In this document: one piece after another, positions 60,412 through 64,000 of the stretch | How positions within the stretch are numbered: the stretch's first letter is position 1 | Layout of the letters: every line of letters begins with the position of its first letter | Source: Clostridia bacterium | GTDB taxonomy: Bacteria > Bacillota > Clostridia > Oscillospirales > Acutalibacteraceae | Direction: 5' to 3' | DNA length: 64,000 bases | Assembly (NCBI GenBank): GCA_017403065.1 | Contig: JAFQOT010000013.1 | Location: 124,001-188,000 of the forward strand | Made by a program: the position numbers and the translations under genes | The notes under the pieces: model-generated | Database searches by the model: none | The model's input: only the letters and a program-made list of their open reading frames with translations | Told to the model about the DNA's origin: nothing

Positions 60412-61671
60412 TCATTTTACCGTTACAGTAGTTTTATATTCGCCTATAGACCATACTTTTTTAATGTCATTAAAATTGATTAAAGCATCAACCGTATGGG
60501 TGCCGGCTATTTTTTCTGTCAGGTCAATTAAAGCATACGCATCGTCTTCGCCTATATTCCTTAACACAGAAGACGGACCGCAAATTTTAACATTTTTTAT
60601 ATTTCCGTCATTCTTAGCTTGTAAGCCTGAAGACAGGCCTTTATATTTTATATTCGAAATATTTATAGTTTTTTCGGTGTAATTCTTTAAATTAAAGGTT
60701 ACCTTAAAATAATCTATGCTATCTAAAAGACGCACACCTTCGGGAAGCTTTGCTGTTACCTCAAAGGTTTTATTGCTTGGTGTTAATCCTCTTATATCTA
60801 TTGGATTTAACACAACCTCTTGTATTTTTTCAATGGTTTCAGGCGTTCCTATTATAGCAACTTTTGAATGGTCAAGAGTATAAGAAAGAAATTCCGTATC
60901 AAAACCTTCAGGATAGCCTGCTAACTGAATTTTAACAGGCACTTCTTTTTTCTTTGCAATAGGCACCGTAACCTTAACATTTGCAACGCTTAGTGAAAGA
61001 TATGTCTGATCAATTTTATTACCCTCAAGATCGTAAAGAACAATATCTGCATCAAAGGTTTCGCTTTGATTTAAGGTTTTGTTAACCTCTGCTACAGCCG
61101 CTACTGTTTCTATTTTGTTTAAAATTGTGCGAGGTCCTGTAATTGAAATCAAATTTCCTTGAGTTGCGCTTACAGATGCAACGTCGGCTATAAGACCCTT
61201 AGGCGCGGTTGCTCCTAAAGCTACCGCTTTAATAGTAAATTCCTTGGTTTCTATATAGTCAAATTCAACCTCTACCGTTTTGGGAGAAATACTTATAATT
61301 TCATAATCAGAATCAGTGCTTGCCGATAATACATCAAGACTGTATTTACCCGGTGAATCCACCGAAGCTGCCGAAGCATACAAGCTAATGTCAGAAGCGG
61401 TCAGACGGCCCACATTGCTGCCCGAGCCCCTTACAGTCACAGTAAAACGCTGTTGAGAAATATCACCGATAATACTCATTTTATTTTCTGCGGCATAAGT
61501 ATCCTCAAGATTAACGCTTATGGATAAATCCGAAAAGGTTCGGTCAATTATATTTTTTTCGTTGAGAGTTAATCCCACCCATAATGAAAAGGAAATTAAA
61601 ATTGAAAGTAAAATTTTAAAGCGCCTGCTGGATAAAAGCTTAGTAAAGGAAAAGTTTTTCAAGAATTTCAT
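60412..61671 (-). CDS. cdaR: CdaA regulator CdaR (YbbR domains)
   Basis: CdaR is an extracytosolic partner that modulates the diadenylate cyclase CdaA. One N-terminal membrane helix (ILLSILISFSLWVGLTL) is followed by about four YbbR repeats of roughly 80 residues. Recurrent patterns include SPKTVEVEFDYIETKEFTIK and VKVTVPIAKKKEVPVKIQL. It overlaps cdaA by 4 bp. The glmM gene that often follows is absent here. Confidence 0.93.
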   Translation of the reverse strand: MKFLKNFSFTKLLSSRRFKILLSILISFSLWVGLTLNEKNIIDRTFSDLSISVNLEDTYAAENKMSIIGDISQQRFTVTVRGSGSNVGRLTASDISLYASAASVDSPGKYSLDVLSASTDSDYEIISISPKTVEVEFDYIETKEFTIKAVALGATAPKGLIADVASVSATQGNLISITGPRTILNKIETVAAVAEVNKTLNQSETFDADIVLYDLEGNKIDQTYLSLSVANVKVTVPIAKKKEVPVKIQLAGYPEGFDTEFLSYTLDHSKVAIIGTPETIEKIQEVVLNPIDIRGLTPSNKTFEVTAKLPEGVRLLDSIDYFKVTFNLKNYTEKTINISNIKYKGLSSGLQAKNDGNIKNVKICGPSSVLRNIGEDDAYALIDLTEKIAGTHTVDALINFNDIKKVWSIGEYKTTVTVK

Positions 61672-62570
61672 TTATTTTCTTCCTTTCCTTTAATATTTTT
61701 CAAATCAGAAATTTTTTTAACAAATGTCTGAACAAAATTTGTTTTTTCTGTCTGTTGTTGCTCTTCTAAAATACGCTTAAGCTCGGCAGCCGCATTTACT
61801 GCACTGTAATTTCTTGTGATTTTTCCGTTTACAACTATTGAAATAATACCTGTTTCTTCAGAAACAACCAAAACTACTGCGTCAGAGTTTTCGGTCATTC
61901 CTATAGCTGCCCTGTGTCTTGTTCCTAATTGGGCGCTTATATCTTCTCTCTGGGTTAAGGGTAAGATGCAACCTGCAGAGTATATTCTACCGTCGCGAAT
62001 TATCATAGCACCGTCGTGTAAAGGAGATTTCGGGAAAAATATATTGTTAATCACAGAAACAGAAGGTTGTGCATCAATAACAGTTCCTGTGCTTATAATT
62101 TCAGCTAACTGACTCTTTCTCTCAAAAACAATTAAAGCGCCTATTTTACTTTCAGACATAATACCTGCAGCTTTTGCCACATTATCTATACAATAAGAAA
62201 CAGGAGTTTGTTCATCTTCTAAAAGTAAGCCCTTTTTAAAGTTTGTATGTCCTACCTTTTCAAGCAGACGTCGTATTTCAGGTTGGAAAATTACGGCAGC
62301 CGCAACAATAGCAGCATTCATAATACCCGAAAGAGCCCACTCAAGTATTACCAGATTGCCCCAATCTGCAATAAGATAAATTACAAGCAGAATAACGATA
62401 CCCTTTACAAGCTGACCTGCGCGGGATTCCATTAAAAAGCCGATAAACTTGTATATAACAAATGACATAACCGCTATATCAACAATATCCTGTACTCTGA
62501 AATTTGAAATTGCAAAAATCAATTGATTCCATATTGAATAAATTCCGCCCAAAAATTCACCCAAAATCAT
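61668..62570 (-). CDS. cdaA: Diadenylate cyclase CdaA (c-di-AMP synthase)
   Basis: CdaA makes c-di-AMP from two ATP, controlling potassium and wall homeostasis. Three N-terminal membrane helices are followed by the DAC domain, with PLHDGAMIIRDGRI (DGA near residue 187) and LGTRHRAAIGMTE (RHR near residue 218), both required for catalysis. Length 300 is typical. It is the first gene of the cdaA-cdaR-recD2-comF-mreB cluster and has its own promoter. Confidence 0.96.
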   Translation of the reverse strand: MILGEFLGGIYSIWNQLIFAISNFRVQDIVDIAVMSFVIYKFIGFLMESRAGQLVKGIVILLVIYLIADWGNLVILEWALSGIMNAAIVAAAVIFQPEIRRLLEKVGHTNFKKGLLLEDEQTPVSYCIDNVAKAAGIMSESKIGALIVFERKSQLAEIISTGTVIDAQPSVSVINNIFFPKSPLHDGAMIIRDGRIYSAGCILPLTQREDISAQLGTRHRAAIGMTENSDAVVLVVSEETGIISIVVNGKITRNYSAVNAAAELKRILEEQQQTEKTNFVQTFVKKISDLKNIKGKEENK

Positions 62571-62601
62571 ACATTCCTTTACTACATACTTTATCTATTT
62601 T

Positions 62602-62630
62602 ATTTTAACACATCACTTGTTACCATTCAA
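62602..62630 (-). promoter_or_regulatory. Sigma-A promoter of cdaA
   Basis: On the minus strand TTGAAT (62625-62630) and TAAAAT (62602-62607) are 17 bp apart, with an extended TG before the -10. It lies about 32 bp before the cdaA start. Confidence 0.7.
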
Positions 62631-62648
62631 TATATTTTTCAAGTTTTT

Positions 62649-63773
62649 TTACATTTTTTTATTAAAAAAATCGATTAGCTGATAGATTTCTTTTATATTG
62701 TTAAAGCTTGCAACAGAAACCCTCACCGTGCCACTTTTGTCTGTTCCTATCTGGCGGTGGGCAGAGGGTGCGCAATGAAGACCGCCTCTTGTGGCAAACC
62801 CGTTTTCAGACAAAATTTTCGCTGTTTTGTCGCTTTCATATCCACGATAATTAAAGGACAACAAGGGCGCATAAGAAAAATCGTTTGGGTCAGGCGTATA
62901 AAAAATTATATTCGGATTTTTTATTAACCCGCGGTAAAGCTCTTTTATTAAATTTAATTCCCCTTTATAAATATTGTCTACACCGATTTTTTTAACATAA
63001 TCAATACCCGCCGAAACACCAAAAATTCCAGGTACGTTTATTGTGCCGCTCTCTATCCTTTCAGGTAAATTTTTAGGCTGGTACATTTCTAAAGAATTTG
63101 TTCCTGTGCCGCCCTCAATCAAGGTGTTTCCAATACCCTTTTCACATATTAAAATGCCTATTCCCTCAGGGGCATAAAGTCCCTTATGAGCCGCAACACA
63201 CAGATAGTCGATATGCATTTCTTTCATATTTACAGGCAAAACACCTGCTGTTTGAGCCGCATCAACAGCAAACAAAATACCTTTTTGAAAGCATAGCTCC
63301 CCTATTTCCTTTATGGGCAAAATTTTTCCTAAAACATTTGATGCTCCCGTACAAAAAATCAAACGGGTATTAGGTTTGATTTTATTTTTAAAGGCTTTTA
63401 CCGTGCTGTTATCATCAGTTAAAGAAACCTCGGCAACGTCAAAGCTTATTCCAATTTTGGTAAGCGGTCGCATTACTGCATTATGTTCTAAGGAAGATAC
63501 TATTACGTGGTCACCTTTTTTAAGTACACCCTTTAAAACCGTATTTATACTGTGTGTACAGTTCATTGTAAAGCATACCCTTTCAGGTCCCGAAGCCCCG
63601 AAAAAATCCGCCACCTTTTCTCTTACCTTAAATACCTCTTCCGCTGTTTTAGAGGCGGCGAAATGCCCGCTTCTTCCTGGATTTGCGCTATAATTCACAA
63701 GCGCTTTTTCTACCGCTTTTATAACACCTTGGGGCTTCACCCCTGTAGTTGCAGCATTGTCAAAATATATCAA
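62649..63773 (-). CDS. Class V aminotransferase, cysteine desulfurase-like
   Basis: A PLP enzyme of the NifS/SufS/CsdA group, releasing sulfur or selenium from (seleno)cysteine. MIYFDNAATTGVKPQGV opens the protein. NCTHSINTVLKG, SLEHNAVMRP and CVAAHKGLYAPEGIG (PLP Lys after His) follow. The C-terminal RGGLHCAPSAHR holds the candidate persulfide Cys. It follows a DUF3343 gene, a known partner type with a CGY-type cysteine. No scaffold gene (iscU/sufU) is adjacent within the window. Confidence 0.92.
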   Translation of the reverse strand: MIYFDNAATTGVKPQGVIKAVEKALVNYSANPGRSGHFAASKTAEEVFKVREKVADFFGASGPERVCFTMNCTHSINTVLKGVLKKGDHVIVSSLEHNAVMRPLTKIGISFDVAEVSLTDDNSTVKAFKNKIKPNTRLIFCTGASNVLGKILPIKEIGELCFQKGILFAVDAAQTAGVLPVNMKEMHIDYLCVAAHKGLYAPEGIGILICEKGIGNTLIEGGTGTNSLEMYQPKNLPERIESGTINVPGIFGVSAGIDYVKKIGVDNIYKGELNLIKELYRGLIKNPNIIFYTPDPNDFSYAPLLSFNYRGYESDKTAKILSENGFATRGGLHCAPSAHRQIGTDKSGTVRVSVASFNNIKEIYQLIDFFNKKM

Positions 63774-63790
63774 TTATAACACCTTCCTGT

Positions 63791-63813
63791 AAAAAAAGGG
63801 CGCTAAAGCACCC
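63791..63813 (-). terminator. Terminator hairpin between the DUF3343 and class V aminotransferase genes
   Basis: A 6-bp stem GGGTGC/GCGCCC (one G-T pair; 63798-63803 with 63808-63813) with loop TTTA is followed by seven T on the minus strand. It begins at the DUF3343 stop codon and ends 18 bp before the next gene's ATG, so it may limit read-through inside the pair. Confidence 0.75.
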
Positions 63814-64000
63814 TAATAATCTGATATTGATTGGATTTTAATCCCTGCATTCCTTAATATTTTTTCCGCAGTTATTATATCGTCATCCTCTAATATTATA
63901 GAATATCCGCAGCCCGAATTTTGCGCGGTTGCGGTCACCTTTTCTACCCTTGCCCTGTAGCCTTTTCTTCGTAACAAATCCCTACCCTTAATGGCATAGG
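63813..64000 (-). CDS. DUF3343 (putative Se/S carrier-like) protein, 3' part only
   Basis: Read leftward from the window edge, 62 codons end at TAG (63815-63813). Visible sequence includes YAIKGRDLLRRKGYRARVEK, then TAQNSGCGYSIILED with the conserved cysteine and glycines, and ILRNAGIKIQSIS. This fits the small DUF3343 family, proposed sulfur or selenium carriers and often found beside a class V aminotransferase, as here. The N-terminus is outside the window, so the start cannot be set. Confidence 0.75.
   Translation of the reverse strand, partial: YAIKGRDLLRRKGYRARVEKVTATAQNSGCGYSIILEDDDIITAEKILRNAGIKIQSISDY

Noticed and set aside
63313..63693. 126-residue plus-strand open frame
   Set aside because: Antisense shadow of the class V aminotransferase gene.
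1..64000. CRISPR array, rRNA or tRNA genes
   Set aside because: No regularly spaced identical repeats and no conserved rRNA or tRNA segments were noticed by eye; a tRNA scan was not possible here.

Overview
This window looks like chromosome from an AT-rich, anaerobic, Gram-positive Clostridia, probably of the Ruminococcaceae/Oscillospirales type. That placement is inferred from gene content and was not tested by any search. The signs are strong AGGAGG-type ribosome binding sites, frequent TTG/GTG starts, a MurE of the meso-diaminopimelate type, a six-subunit Rnf complex, PASTA-domain proteins and CdaA/CdaR. I see no rRNA, tRNA or CRISPR array.

Layout. 1-11.9 kb (minus strand) is a division and cell-wall (dcw) cluster running from a MraZ-box promoter: mraZ, rsmH, ftsL, a PASTA class B PBP, murE, mraY, ftsW, murG, murA, ftsQ, then the 5' part of ftsZ behind its own promoter. 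murC, murD and murF are absent. 12-17.6 kb holds deoD, a small unknown protein, a lipoprotein cyclophilin, a D,D-carboxypeptidase-like protein with an altered SxN motif, a metallophosphoesterase and a zinc-ribbon/PASTA pseudokinase. 17.7-20.4 kb is an accessory cassette: a LytTR regulator lacking the phospho-acceptor Asp, divergent from a small sigma factor, a small unknown protein, an M23/CW_7 lysin and an r1t-type holin. A DtxR-family regulator follows, then a 333-bp MITE-like element whose 19-bp inverted ends touch the stop codons of both flanking genes.

21.2-28.9 kb (minus) is a membrane electron-transfer operon, rnfCDGEAB plus NusG_II and Gx-transporter membrane proteins (Eet-like), an FMN-binding-like lipoprotein and the flavin transferase ApbE. 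It has a near-perfect promoter with an inverted repeat at the start site. 29-31.3 kb encodes NagB and an unusual GlmM whose N-terminus is an XRE helix-turn-helix domain. An MgtE-like protein without CBS domains follows. 32.4-46.6 kb (plus) is a 14-kb Wzx/Wzy-type polysaccharide operon with a complete dTDP-L-rhamnose pathway (rmlABDC), UDP-galactopyranose mutase, several glycosyltransferases and an acetyltransferase. It has no priming glycosyltransferase.

46.6-56 kb (minus) carries the whole route from erythrose-4-phosphate/PEP to Phe and Tyr in one operon (aminotransferase, pheA, aroB, aroC, aroE-aroK fusion, aroQ, aroA, tyrA, aroF). A consensus promoter and a leader encoding a Phe/Tyr-rich peptide precede it, with mutually exclusive terminator and antiterminator hairpins, so ribosome-mediated attenuation is strongly suggested. 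56-62.6 kb (minus) is cdaA, cdaR, a small membrane protein, recD2, comF and mreB. The right end has a class V aminotransferase (cysteine desulfurase-like) behind the 3' part of a DUF3343 protein, separated from it by a terminator hairpin.

The most notable items are the Phe/Tyr leader-peptide attenuator, the XRE-GlmM fusion separated from cdaAR, the sigma-factor/lysin/holin cassette, the MITE-like element, the Rnf/Eet-like flavin module and the pseudokinase.
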